Shown here piece by piece: positions 17,299 through 26,480 of a DNA stretch of 54,665 nucleotides (position 1 is its first letter; each line of letters starts with the position of its first letter). Location: contig NZ_PXYY01000004.1 of the NCBI RefSeq assembly GCF_003013245.1, forward strand, positions 1 through 54,665. Reading direction: 5' to 3'. The translations under genes and the position numbers were made by a program. The DNA is from Neisseria iguanae (lineage in GTDB: Bacteria > Pseudomonadota > Gammaproteobacteria > Burkholderiales > Neisseriaceae). The notes below the pieces were generated by a model. That model did not search any database, was not told where the DNA came from, and saw only the letters and a program-made list of their open reading frames with translations.

Positions 17299-17940
17299 AT
17301 GAAAAAAATTGTCCTGGTTACCGGTGGTTCAGAGCAACAACGTAACCGATATATTGCAATTCAACAGACTAAAATAAAGAACAGAGACATCAGAGCGATT
17401 CCGGCGCTGAGCAATGAAGAAATACTTCATGACATGGAATACGCATGGGGCATTGATTTATATATCGGCATGAACGATACTGAATACATTTCACAAGCAA
17501 TCCTCGATAAGGTTACGGATCGTGTCCACTTATTGTATGAAAACGGGGAGCTTTCAGTCATAGAAACAGATTATTCCGGTAAACAAACCAAATATAAGTA
17601 TGATAACCCAGCGGATATTTCATGTTGGCAGGCGATAACACAAACAAAAGTAATCATTATCGGGAATAGTGACGATGGCCGAACAGTCTTCCCCACTAAT
17701 CTGTTAGATGATGAAGGTTGCGATACAGCCTTTTCTTTCGGTATATTGCTCTCTACAAGTGAATTGCACGATCCGTTCGCGCATTGGGACTCTGAAATTG
17801 CTAGCCGATTGGATAAGTTATTTCATTATCGACTCAATACTGTTTCCTATGACCCTAAAACACGAACAGGTTTTGCATCTATAAGCGATTCGTCCCCGCC
17901 TGCCGTAGGAACGATTCGCTGTCTGCCTGAAGATAATTAA
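17299..17940 (+). CDS. Unknown 213-aa protein upstream of the helicase
   Basis: Starts MKKIVLVTGGSEQQRNRY, an alpha/beta-like opening without a full Walker motif, followed by mixed alpha/beta sequence and no membrane segment. CGGAGG lies before the start. It ends 15 nt before the UvrD-like helicase, so the two are likely co-transcribed. I do not recognise its family. Its pairing with a helicase between virD4 and the primase suggests a role in DNA handling or defence, without direct evidence. Confidence 0.65.
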   Translation: MKKIVLVTGGSEQQRNRYIAIQQTKIKNRDIRAIPALSNEEILHDMEYAWGIDLYIGMNDTEYISQAILDKVTDRVHLLYENGELSVIETDYSGKQTKYKYDNPADISCWQAITQTKVIIIGNSDDGRTVFPTNLLDDEGCDTAFSFGILLSTSELHDPFAHWDSEIASRLDKLFHYRLNTVSYDPKTRTGFASISDSSPPAVGTIRCLPEDN

Positions 17941-17955
17941 TGAGATGCGAGGAGA

Positions 17956-20391
17956 ATGGGGTTGGATAAACAACTCAAAAAGCCATCTACTTCCAAAGCG
18001 AGTGATGATCCGCTTTTCGACCTGCTCAAACAAAGCCGGTCTCTTTGGGTACGGTTCGCAAGCCGAATATGTTCCACCCATTTCCTCGATGCCCTGAAAA
18101 AGTCTTTTGATTTAGGTTTCCGGCAAGGGAATGACGCCCCCCGAGAATTGCGGATCCGATATCAAGACAATGTTTCACTTCCCGAAAACGGTTTTGATGA
18201 ATCCATTTACGGACCTGAAAAGTTTGCTGTAACAGACTCTCTCAAACGTCAGATGATTGATGATACGCAGAAAGCCGCTGACGCTGGTCTGGTTTCCATG
18301 CCCAGCGACTCACAATGGGAAATGATATTTTCCGATCATCCTGCGTCGAGCGTTGTTGCCGGGGCAGGTTCGGGTAAGTCCACTACCCTGGTACTCAGGG
18401 TAGTATTTATGGTCTGTTATCTCAAAATCGACATTAATGAAATTCAGTTGATTTCTTTTACCCGTGCTTCGTGTGAGGAGTTGAGAGAGAAAATAAAAAA
18501 GGTCTTTTCTTTTAAAGAATGGCAAAACGTCATTGATTTGAATGAGGACGAATTGGATAAACAATTAAAACGGTTAGTAAGAACATTCCATTCAGCCCTT
18601 TATGCACTCTCGTGCAGACAATACCAAAACTTTGAGATATTTGAGTTTTTAGGAAATAACGAAGCACAGGACGGATTTAATCCGCTTTTTGCAAGCAAAC
18701 TGACGGATGAGCAGAGAGAGGTTGTGCTAGAAGCATACCGCAACTGCTTTTATGATGTAGCTAAATTTCGAAATGCTATCGTCAAACTGTACAAAAAAAC
18801 CATTCTTACTAAGAAACTCAAATTGGCCGATTCCGGTAAGGATTACAACAATCAAATGCTCAAGATAGCATCTGACAGGGATTTTCTGTTAACTGAAACA
18901 GTGAACAAACTATGGAAAAAAGACTTTGAGCGTGCCGGTTTGGATATTGATCTTGTACCGAAGCCTTTAGGTTACTATGACGGCCATTTGTTTTATTGCA
19001 ATGCCATGATTAAAACCGATAAACAGGATATTCCTTTGTTTATCAGTTTACGCGGTCGTAAAAATAATCAGGAAATAACCACTGATAATGAGGAATTACT
19101 AAAACAAGTCAAAACGATACCCATTGCATTAATGATGAAAAAGAATATTGTCCTTCAATATATTGCCACTGAGTATCTGCATGTTCAAACTTCGGATGTT
19201 CTGGAAAAACTGAAATCCGCCTTGAAATTCGCAGAAGGAAACGAGATTCCGAAAGAGGCTCCACGTTTCGAATTTCAATTAGAAGGTGATATAAGCAAAA
19301 CTTCAATTGAAGAAGCCTTGCTCACGGAAGCAAATTTTATTGAAAATCTTGGAATGGAAGTTCCTGATGCGATTAAAAGGATTTTTGAAAAGAAAATTTT
19401 TAGGCAATCTTACGATGAATATCAATTTGCTACTGCACTTTTCCATTTCATACCGTATCTAGGAAAAACATTGTCGGAAAACAAAATTGTTTTGTTTAAC
19501 CACCTGTTTTTACGCGGTGCAAACGATGAAAACGGGCTACCACAAAATTGCCGGCAATTATTTAATTTCAAGCATTTGCTGATTGACGAATTTCAGGATA
19601 TTTCCCCTCAGATTGTCAACTGGATTAAAGCCATACACCGGAAACTTGTGTCAAATGGCTATGCTCCCTCCATTATGGCCATTGGCGATGACTGGCAGTC
19701 TATTTATGGCTGGAGAGGCAGTGCACCGGAGTTATTCATCAATTTTCACAAGTATTTTCCCGTACATAGAGACTTAGGTGGGAAACCTGCTTATTACCAA
19801 ATGATGCACAATTATCGGTCGTTGGAGCCTATCTTAAGAGATGCTGAAAAAATACTGAGACCGGTAAAGAACAAAATAGACAAAAAGGCAATAGCCGTTA
19901 AGGAAAACGATACCGGTTGTCTTGGGGTGCAATTGATAACAGGGATAGACTTTAAAATGGATAAAGACATCCAGTCTATCGCCGACCAAATTATTGAAGA
20001 GAAAAATTGGGTTTCGAATTTACCCAATAAGGACAAAAATCAAGTAATGATATTGTCACGGACAAGGGATGTACGAGATAGAGTAGTTGACGAGTTAAAA
20101 TGGCGCGGTTCTTTAGCGGGTATAAAACAATATACCTTCCATCAATCAAAAGGTTTACAGGCTGAGGTGGCTATTCTTTGCGGAGATACACGTTACGATT
20201 TAAACCACAGGTTCAGGAATGCTGTTTATGAAGTAAGTGGTATTTTCAATCAGACTTATGATGAAGCTGCGACCGATGAGATTTACAGACTGGCTTATGT
20301 TGCTGCTACACGTGGTATTCGCCGCGTAATTTGGTTTGTTGATGATGCCCAAAGTACCGGAGCCTCTTTCCAACTAAAGCCACATCAGTAG
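17956..20391 (+). CDS. UvrD/Rep-family superfamily 1 helicase
   Basis: 811 aa. Motifs in order: Walker A AGAGSGKST (Lys141), LISFTRASCEELREK (Ia), LLIDEFQDI (II), AIGDDWQSIYGWRGS (III), MHNYRS (IV), TFHQSKGLQAEV (V) and LAYVAATRGIRR (VI). A long helical insertion lies between Ia and II. GGAG lies almost on top of ATG 17956, so the in-frame TTG at 17962 with better spacing may be the true start. It is an ATP-driven 3'-5' type helicase; it may unwind DNA for transfer or act with the 213-aa partner. Confidence 0.88.
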   Translation: MGLDKQLKKPSTSKASDDPLFDLLKQSRSLWVRFASRICSTHFLDALKKSFDLGFRQGNDAPRELRIRYQDNVSLPENGFDESIYGPEKFAVTDSLKRQMIDDTQKAADAGLVSMPSDSQWEMIFSDHPASSVVAGAGSGKSTTLVLRVVFMVCYLKIDINEIQLISFTRASCEELREKIKKVFSFKEWQNVIDLNEDELDKQLKRLVRTFHSALYALSCRQYQNFEIFEFLGNNEAQDGFNPLFASKLTDEQREVVLEAYRNCFYDVAKFRNAIVKLYKKTILTKKLKLADSGKDYNNQMLKIASDRDFLLTETVNKLWKKDFERAGLDIDLVPKPLGYYDGHLFYCNAMIKTDKQDIPLFISLRGRKNNQEITTDNEELLKQVKTIPIALMMKKNIVLQYIATEYLHVQTSDVLEKLKSALKFAEGNEIPKEAPRFEFQLEGDISKTSIEEALLTEANFIENLGMEVPDAIKRIFEKKIFRQSYDEYQFATALFHFIPYLGKTLSENKIVLFNHLFLRGANDENGLPQNCRQLFNFKHLLIDEFQDISPQIVNWIKAIHRKLVSNGYAPSIMAIGDDWQSIYGWRGSAPELFINFHKYFPVHRDLGGKPAYYQMMHNYRSLEPILRDAEKILRPVKNKIDKKAIAVKENDTGCLGVQLITGIDFKMDKDIQSIADQIIEEKNWVSNLPNKDKNQVMILSRTRDVRDRVVDELKWRGSLAGIKQYTFHQSKGLQAEVAILCGDTRYDLNHRFRNAVYEVSGIFNQTYDEAATDEIYRLAYVAATRGIRRVIWFVDDAQSTGASFQLKPHQ

Positions 20392-20412
20392 TATACGGAT
20401 TTAAATTATTTG

Positions 20413-20446
20413 CCGCCATTGACCAGGTGTTAATGGCGGTTTTCTT
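20413..20446 (+). terminator. Terminator after the helicase
   Basis: CCGCCATT and AATGGCGG pair around an 11-nt loop, followed by TTTTCTTTT. Confidence 0.75.
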
Positions 20447-20460
20447 TTGGGAGGACATTT

Positions 20461-20499
20461 ATGAACAACTATGAAGGAAACAAAAATGGCGGAATATGA
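20461..20499 (+). CDS. 12-codon leader ORF overlapping the primase start
   Basis: GGGAGG precedes ATG 20461, a better ribosome site than that of the primase. The frame encodes MNNYEGNKNGGI and stops at TGA 20497-20499, eleven bases inside the primase gene that starts at 20486. Such an arrangement allows translational coupling. That it is translated is inference. Confidence 0.45.
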   Translation: MNNYEGNKNGGI

Positions 20500-23400
20500 T
20501 GAAATTCGGGCGGCGTTGAGCCATATCGGTGCAGACGACCGCGATATGTGGATACGTATGGGCGCAGCTGTCAAAGACGAAATGGGTGAAGACGGTTTCC
20601 ACCTGTGGGATGAATGGTCTCAGACAAGCGGCAGTTACAATGCCCGCGACGCAAAAGCCGCATGGAAGTCGTTCAAACCAGGGCATATTAGTATAGGCAC
20701 ATTGTTTTATCATGCCCGGCAGAACGGCTGGAGGCCTGAAAAACCGTATATTCCGCTTTCCGATGCCGAAAAAGCCCGGCGGCAGGCAGAATCCGAAAAC
20801 AAACGGCTTGAAGCAGAGCGGTTGCGACAAGAGGGTTACGAACGTGTAAAGGGGACTGCTCAAAGAATATGGGCGCAGAGTGTGCCCGCCACATTGGCAC
20901 ACCCCTACCTTACAGCCAAAGGCATAACCGATCCCGCCGTAGTTTCAGGTATCCGCCAAAACGAATACAACGACAGTCTGAGACTGCAAATCCCCGTTTT
21001 CTACGACGGCCAACTGTACAACCTGCAATCTATTGATCCCACCGGCAACAAACGCTTTTTGAAAGACGGTCGAAAAGACGGCGGTTATACGGTGATCGGC
21101 GATGCATCCAAAATTTCAAACGGCGTGGTGATAGCAGAGGGTTTTGCCACCGCCGCCAGTATCCATCAAGCGACTGGACAGCCTGTTATCGTAGCTTTCG
21201 ATGCAGACAATATGGTCAAGGTGTCCGAAAAACTGGCGCGAAATCTACCATCCGACACCAAAGTAACGATTGCGGTCGATAACGACGCATCGGGAAAAGG
21301 TTTGCATTCTGCCCAGCAGGCGGCGGCCTTATTCAATGGTCGAGCTATTGCCATCGAGCCGGAATTCAGTATGCAGCAGATTCAGAAGTTTCAACAGACG
21401 GCGGGAATGGATAAACAAGGCAGACCAAAACTGCCGAGCGACTACAACGACCTGCACCAGTTGGCGGGCATCGAAGCCGTCAGAAAGGCTTTGACAGAAG
21501 GTCGGAATCTGGCCGCTCCTGAATCCGAGCATCGCATCCAGCTTGATACAGATATGGAACAGGCCATTGCAGACGAGATTGCTGAATGGCAGGCACGGCA
21601 GCAAGCATCGGAGCGTGGTCATACGGCAGAATCCTCGGTCAGGTCGTCTGAAAGCCCTGCATCCGAACAGTCCGGCAAACAGAAGGAAGAAGAGATGATT
21701 CAACAAACCGAAACATTGCAAGCTGTAACCTCAAGTCAGGCAGAAGCCAACGGCATCGAATACGCGGAAAAATGGCGTGAACGGACAACCGAACCTTATC
21801 AGCCGATTGATCCCGATCATCCATACGGTATCGGCCGTACCGGCAGTCATTTCGGCGACGCTCCACCGTTGGAAACAGATGCGCACGGCAAGGCAAAATA
21901 TTTTTACGAATCCGACTTTGCCAAGTATCAACTCGATGATGCCAGAACCGATATACGTTATGTCCGCACCTCACCCGAAGCCATACAGAAAGACTTGGAT
22001 GCTGCGGGAGACATCAATTTTTATTACGGTATTACCGAAAGTGGTCGGACGGTCATGTTTACCAAGACTGAACAAGGATGGCAGTCGCCGCAGCCCGGCG
22101 ACCGTCCCATCCCAGCTCCAGATAGAGCCGAGCGGCCACCACAACAGGAATCGGATACCGAACCGCTGCGGGCTTTGCAAAATGAGGGAAGAAAAGCCGT
22201 TCTCGATCTGAACTACAATATCCCGCCGGACAGTATTGCCCACCGTTATATCGTTTCAGACGGTAAATATATGTCTGCCGAAAACGGCACGACCGTAATG
22301 TTTACCGACAAAGGCAACAAATTAAGTACGGCCCGTTCGGATACGCAAACCGTCAATGATATGTTGGAAGTAGTCAAAGAAAAAGGCTGGGACAACATCA
22401 AACTGACGGGCAGCAAAGAATTTAAGCGCGCAATGTTTCTTGCAGCAGAAAGCCGGGGGATCCGTACCACCGGCTACCGTCCGACCAAAGAAGATTTGGC
22501 TTATCTCGACCACCTGCGTGAGGGACGGGCATTGAACGGCGTGGAAGAACAGCACACGCAAGAACCGGTTAAAGCCGGAGAAGGCAATTCTCCATTCCCC
22601 CAACATAACAAAAATCGTGATATGTCGTCTGAAAAGGCAGTGCCAACCCGCGAACAGTCATCCGTACCTGCCGAGGGCGAGCGTATCGTGACCGTCGGCA
22701 GCGCCCCCTATCTTCATAATGCCCAAAATAAGGAAAGCCCGTATATCGTACTGGAACGGGACGGCAAAGAGCGCACGGTATGGGGTGTGGACATTCCTGA
22801 CGCAATGGACCGCAGCGGCGCAGAAGTCGGTGACCGCATCCGGCTTCATTCGTTGGGTAGGCAGCCGGTAGAAGTGGAAGTACCGATTTACGACAAAGAC
22901 GGCAAAGTTACCGGTATGGAAACCAAGGCTGCATACCGTAACATGTTTGACATGGAAATCGTACGCGAACAGGACAAACAGAAAGAGCATGAAACCTCTG
23001 TCTCGCAACCTGACACCGCCGCCCTGTCGAAGGCAGACGAAATGCTGGCGCGGAGCAAAACACCTTCCGATGCCACCATCAATACTTCCCATACCGCCGA
23101 TACCCAAGCAGGCGTACCGTTACAGGGTATAGGCCAGGGTGAAATACCTGCCGAAGTGGCGGTACGCGCGGCCAAGATGAAATCTGACGCGCTGGATACC
23201 CGGCTGCAATCGTCCAAAGCCGTCTATATGACCAAGGCCGGAAAGCTGTCCAAAGCCAACAAATCCCACCTGCAATTCCACGAACGCAACGTTATGGATG
23301 CAATTCGGGGGGTGAAAGGAGATGCACGAAAACTGGCCTTGGCCAACTATTACGAACATACCGCCGAGAAAATGAAGGGGTCGAAGCTGGATTTACCCAA

Positions 23401-23506
23401 ACCGGTTCAGATACCAAGCCCGCAGCATTCGTTGGATCAGGTACGGCAACAGAACGACCGGGATCGGCAACATGAGAAAGAGCAGGAAATGGAACAGGGT
23501 CGTTAA
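20486..23506 (+). CDS. Conjugative primase-like PriCT-2/Toprim/LPD7 protein
   Basis: 1006 aa from ATG 20486 (AAGGAA upstream). Domain order: a PriCT-2-like domain (about 1-65; DRDMWIRMGAAVKDE, LWDEWS); a coiled stretch; a Toprim domain (about 210-275) with GVVIAEGFATAASI and IAVDNDASGKG; a long linker with two repeated polyvalent-protein modules; an LPD7-like domain (about 600-680, TVNDMLEVVKEKGWDNIKL); and a basic C-terminus. It probably primes the transferred strand in the recipient. It lies directly upstream of the mobilisation genes. Confidence 0.85.
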   Translation: MAEYDEIRAALSHIGADDRDMWIRMGAAVKDEMGEDGFHLWDEWSQTSGSYNARDAKAAWKSFKPGHISIGTLFYHARQNGWRPEKPYIPLSDAEKARRQAESENKRLEAERLRQEGYERVKGTAQRIWAQSVPATLAHPYLTAKGITDPAVVSGIRQNEYNDSLRLQIPVFYDGQLYNLQSIDPTGNKRFLKDGRKDGGYTVIGDASKISNGVVIAEGFATAASIHQATGQPVIVAFDADNMVKVSEKLARNLPSDTKVTIAVDNDASGKGLHSAQQAAALFNGRAIAIEPEFSMQQIQKFQQTAGMDKQGRPKLPSDYNDLHQLAGIEAVRKALTEGRNLAAPESEHRIQLDTDMEQAIADEIAEWQARQQASERGHTAESSVRSSESPASEQSGKQKEEEMIQQTETLQAVTSSQAEANGIEYAEKWRERTTEPYQPIDPDHPYGIGRTGSHFGDAPPLETDAHGKAKYFYESDFAKYQLDDARTDIRYVRTSPEAIQKDLDAAGDINFYYGITESGRTVMFTKTEQGWQSPQPGDRPIPAPDRAERPPQQESDTEPLRALQNEGRKAVLDLNYNIPPDSIAHRYIVSDGKYMSAENGTTVMFTDKGNKLSTARSDTQTVNDMLEVVKEKGWDNIKLTGSKEFKRAMFLAAESRGIRTTGYRPTKEDLAYLDHLREGRALNGVEEQHTQEPVKAGEGNSPFPQHNKNRDMSSEKAVPTREQSSVPAEGERIVTVGSAPYLHNAQNKESPYIVLERDGKERTVWGVDIPDAMDRSGAEVGDRIRLHSLGRQPVEVEVPIYDKDGKVTGMETKAAYRNMFDMEIVREQDKQKEHETSVSQPDTAALSKADEMLARSKTPSDATINTSHTADTQAGVPLQGIGQGEIPAEVAVRAAKMKSDALDTRLQSSKAVYMTKAGKLSKANKSHLQFHERNVMDAIRGVKGDARKLALANYYEHTAEKMKGSKLDLPKPVQIPSPQHSLDQVRQQNDRDRQHEKEQEMEQGR

Positions 23507-23523
23507 GTTTGTCTTTCAACCAT

Positions 23524-23562
23524 ACGGTCTGAAACAGCATTGTTTCAGACCGTTTTTTTTTT
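23524..23562 (+). terminator. Strong terminator built from an uptake-sequence variant
   Basis: ACGGTCTGAAAC-AGCATT-GTTTCAGACCGT, a perfect 12-bp stem followed by ten or more T. The word GGTCTGAA differs by one base from the DUS core. Confidence 0.9.
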
Positions 23563-23574
23563 TGGAGTAAAACG

Positions 23575-24171
23575 ATGGCAAATGAACTTCAACAACCGTG
23601 CAGCAGAAGGGAAATTGTGAAATCTCAAGATAACATCGAGCGTGTGAGTAATGCCGACATTCCCGAGTTTTTGAAACCGATGATTGAGTCTGGCGAAATT
23701 ACCCAATGGAGGGAATTCCCGAACCGCTTTTTTGTCAATGGCGTGGACAAAGCAAGAATTATTTGGCACACGGACGAACAGGAGTTCGGTTATGCCTACC
23801 TCAACGAACTACCGAAAGAGCAGTTTGAGAAATTCCGCGATACCTACAACCATATCCGTACACTGCACAAGGCAGAGAAAGAGCATCTATACAGTGCACA
23901 GGAGGGGGCATTGGAAAAAACAGGCGTTAAGGAAGTGCCCACTATCCGGGACGTGGTACCGTCTTCCCCTGAAGAACGGCTACACACCGCCAAACATCGT
24001 TACCTGATGCAGGATACTTTTTTGACGCAACCCGAAAGACAGAAGCGGCAATTTAAAGAGTATCTGATGGAAAAAGCAGTCCACGACATGCCGCCCGATA
24101 TGCAAGTAAAAGCGCGGGCTAATTTTTACGAGTCGCAGATTATTGAAACTGCCAAGGAACAGGACAAGTAA
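23575..24171 (+). CDS. Unknown 198-aa conjugation-region protein
   Basis: Soluble, charged, mostly helical. The first 70 residues (FLKPMIESGEITQWREFPNR, then IIWHTDEQEFGYAYLNE) read like a small alpha/beta domain of the kind found attached to polyvalent plasmid proteins. The C-terminus ends in a helix with YESQIIETAKEQDK. TTTGGAG lies before the start. It sits between the primase and mobC. Function unknown. Confidence 0.7.
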   Translation: MANELQQPCSRREIVKSQDNIERVSNADIPEFLKPMIESGEITQWREFPNRFFVNGVDKARIIWHTDEQEFGYAYLNELPKEQFEKFRDTYNHIRTLHKAEKEHLYSAQEGALEKTGVKEVPTIRDVVPSSPEERLHTAKHRYLMQDTFLTQPERQKRQFKEYLMEKAVHDMPPDMQVKARANFYESQIIETAKEQDK

Positions 24172-24278
24172 TCGGATAGTCCTGGTTTTGATCCGATACG
24201 GTGTTTCTCCCCTCCTCTATTGAATTCTACCCTTCAAGGCCGTCTGAACATCAGACGGCCTTATTTTTGAGTAATCGT
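24172..24278. other. Short intergenic region upstream of mobC, possible oriT location
   Basis: This 107-nt gap just upstream of mobC-mobA is the usual place for an origin of transfer. It contains a DUS-pair hairpin (24236-24268) and the inverted half-sites ATCGGATAG / TGATCCGAT at its left edge. I could not recognise a nic consensus, so the assignment is positional only. Confidence 0.25.
24236..24268 (+). terminator. Paired uptake-sequence terminator before mobC
   Basis: AAGGCCGTCTGA-ACA-TCAGACGGCCTT, a perfect 12-bp stem followed by ATTTTT. Confidence 0.85.
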
Positions 24279-24815
24279 ATGAATAATGAAAATGGTAAAA
24301 GCAGCCCGATCAGGGTGTTCGGTCTATCCCAAAATGAACAGTCATCATTGCGCGCCTTAGCTGTGATGCGATACGGCAAAAATAGCATTTCTCTGCTGCT
24401 TAAGAAAACAGCACAATCTTTATTAGAACAAGCCGCAGAACCTGAACCAGTTTCACTGCCGCCGCCCAAAAGCAACAAACGTATTACCATCCGGCTACCG
24501 GAAAAAGACCGTGCTTATTTGGAAGAGGCTGCTAAACAGCGTGGCGGCACGATCAACGATGCAGTACGCGACATCATACAGACACATATCAGCCGCCATC
24601 CCATCCTTTCCGCCGTCGAACTGGACGAATTACACCATTCAAATTACCAACTTTTGAGTATCGGACGAAATCTCAACCAAATCGCCCACAAACTCAATGC
24701 GGGCGAACCTGTCTCTCTGACATCACAATACATCGCCGAACTGCGCGAAATCATCAACAACCATACCGAGCGCGTCGGGCGGGTACTGCATACCCAGCGA
24801 AGGCGTAAAAAATAA
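24279..24815 (+). CDS. mobC: MobC-like relaxosome accessory protein
   Basis: 178 aa from ATG 24279. The centre has an RHH-type start (KRITIRLPEKDRAYLEEAAK), and the C-terminal half has the MobC signature LLSIGRNLNQIAHKLNAGEP. It binds near oriT and helps the relaxase melt the nick site. It ends 11 nt before the relaxase gene. An earlier in-frame start at 24201 would cross the DUS hairpin and is less likely. Confidence 0.85.
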   Translation: MNNENGKSSPIRVFGLSQNEQSSLRALAVMRYGKNSISLLLKKTAQSLLEQAAEPEPVSLPPPKSNKRITIRLPEKDRAYLEEAAKQRGGTINDAVRDIIQTHISRHPILSAVELDELHHSNYQLLSIGRNLNQIAHKLNAGEPVSLTSQYIAELREIINNHTERVGRVLHTQRRRKK

Positions 24816-24826
24816 GGAGGCAGACT

Positions 24827-26062
24827 ATGGCGACCAATCCCATAGACGACTGGTTTTTAGGTTATAAAACCCGTGCCGTCAAATCCAAAGACCGGGGCGG
24901 CTTGTATTTGGGTCACGGCCGCCGCCCGTCAAAACCGCTGAAATCCGGCAGCGGCCTAACCAATCTTAAGGCCGCCGCTCTCAAGCACCCCGAAGTAATG
25001 GTAAAAATACCTCGCCGCCTCAGCAGTAATTCAAAAGGGATTGCCGGAGTACGCGGCCATTTGGACTATGTATCACGCAACGGCAAAATACAGGTTGAAA
25101 CCAATGACGGCGAACGCTTAAATGGTAAACGGGCGGTACGTGACTTGGTGGAGGATTGGAAACGATTGGGTATTGCCGAACACACCAAGCATAAAGAGGC
25201 ATTAAACATCGTACTGTCGATGCCGCCAGGTACACCGCCGCAAGCTGTATTGGATGCTGCCCGAAACTTTGCTGCCGAGCAATTTGAGGGGCACAAATAC
25301 GCCTTTGCACTGCACCACGAGTCGGACAAAGAGGGGGAGCCGCCGCATCCACACGTCCACCTATGCGTACTAGTGCGTAATCAGTTCGGTGATCGGCTCA
25401 ATCCGCGTAAAAACGACCTGTTCGAATGGCGTGTTCGCTTTGCCGAAAAACTCCGTGAAGAAGGTGTACAGTGCGCCGCCACTAGGCGACAGCATCGAGG
25501 AATAACGCAAAAACCGGAAAACAGTGTCTTTCGTGCCATAAAATCACGCGGCCAAGTACCGAACCGCTACCGGCAACAGGCTGAAGAACTGATTGAAGCC
25601 GTCAAACACAACGAACGACCGACACATAAGTCTTGGAAGAAAATAATGCACACCCGCGGGCTGATAGTGGATGAGTACGGCAAAATAGCCAAAGAGCTGT
25701 ACAAAATGGGACATAAGACCGAAGCACGTATCATCAGCCGGTTGGCCAAAGAAACCGCCGCTCAACCGCGTGATACTAAGGCGCAGCAACAGTTTGATAC
25801 AGCCGTCAACAACGGCATGACTGCTGAAAAACTGACCCAAAACCTGAAGCATCAACTTGATGAAAGCGAGCAATTCAGCAATCTTGCACGAAAATTGTCG
25901 GAAAGCGGACATAAAACGGAAGCGAAGCTTATGCAGGATATTGCCGTTGCGGCAGCCGGTCGATCCATTGTCGGAGAAACTTCATTGGAACGCAGCAATA
26001 GCCAATCTGCAGAAAAACCGTCCCCGCATCATGAACACGGGGATGACGGGTTGACACGGTAG
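24827..26062 (+). CDS. mobA: MobA/VirD2-type relaxase (MOB-P-like)
   Basis: 411 aa with AAGGAGG before the start. Near residue 80 is RGHLDYVSRNGK, a candidate catalytic Tyr region; near 175 the metal-binding HPHVHL, the 3-His motif of this relaxase class. It nicks oriT and stays bound to the 5' end for export through VirD4/VirB. The C-terminal third is a helical tail with repeated SGHKTEAKLM-like units, probably the secretion signal or dimer region. Confidence 0.9.
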   Translation: MATNPIDDWFLGYKTRAVKSKDRGGLYLGHGRRPSKPLKSGSGLTNLKAAALKHPEVMVKIPRRLSSNSKGIAGVRGHLDYVSRNGKIQVETNDGERLNGKRAVRDLVEDWKRLGIAEHTKHKEALNIVLSMPPGTPPQAVLDAARNFAAEQFEGHKYAFALHHESDKEGEPPHPHVHLCVLVRNQFGDRLNPRKNDLFEWRVRFAEKLREEGVQCAATRRQHRGITQKPENSVFRAIKSRGQVPNRYRQQAEELIEAVKHNERPTHKSWKKIMHTRGLIVDEYGKIAKELYKMGHKTEARIISRLAKETAAQPRDTKAQQQFDTAVNNGMTAEKLTQNLKHQLDESEQFSNLARKLSESGHKTEAKLMQDIAVAAAGRSIVGETSLERSNSQSAEKPSPHHEHGDDGLTR

Positions 26063-26118
26063 TTTTGAATCCGTACATACTACAAACCATATTTGCAGAA
26101 ACCATACGGCAACGACAA

Positions 26119-26162
26119 CCCGGCCGCAGCACTGGAAACGGTGCTGCGGCCGGGCTTTTTTG
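26119..26162 (+). terminator. Terminator after the relaxase
   Basis: CCCGGCCGCAGCAC and GTGCTGCGGCCGGG form a perfect 14-bp stem followed by CTTTTTT. Confidence 0.9.
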
Positions 26163-26186
26163 TTTATAGGAAATACCCATCTCACT

Positions 26187-26213
26187 TGCTATCAATTTGC
26201 AAAAATGATAGCA
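26187..26213. promoter_or_regulatory. FitAB-type operator
   Basis: TGCTATCA (26187-26194) and its inverse TGATAGCA (26206-26213), 11 bp apart, upstream of fitA. The same half-sites occur in the operator bound by gonococcal FitAB, as I recall it, so autoregulation by the complex is very likely. Confidence 0.85.
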
Positions 26214-26249
26214 TTTGACAGTATTCAAACAACCTCGAAAGGAACGGAT

Positions 26250-26480
26250 ATGCCTTCCATTACAGTCAGAAACCTATCCGAAGAGACCCATCGAGCCCTT
26301 AAAGCACGTGCCTTAGCCGCCGGTCGGAGTACGGAAGCCGAAATACGGCTGATACTGGATCAAGCTGCACGCCCCAAACAACGTGTCCGTCTTGGCTCAC
26401 TGTTATCCGATATCGGTCGAGAAGCAGGAGGTGTGGATTTAGACATAGAACGGAAAGAGCAAACTGAGGTACGGTTTTAA
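26250..26480 (+). CDS. fitA: FitA-like antitoxin
   Basis: 76 aa from ATG 26250 (GAAAGGAACGG upstream). The N-terminal ribbon-helix-helix reads VRNLSEETHRALKARALAAG, then RSTEAEIRLILD, very close to neisserial FitA. The C-terminal tail (LGSLLSDIGREAGGVDLD) should wrap the toxin and block its active site. Its stop overlaps fitB's start, the usual antitoxin-first arrangement. It represses its own promoter through the upstream palindrome. Confidence 0.92.
   Translation: MPSITVRNLSEETHRALKARALAAGRSTEAEIRLILDQAARPKQRVRLGSLLSDIGREAGGVDLDIERKEQTEVRF

Noticed and set aside
24172..24235. oriT nick site
   Set aside because: The position is right, but no recognisable nic consensus was found, so only a low-confidence location is given.
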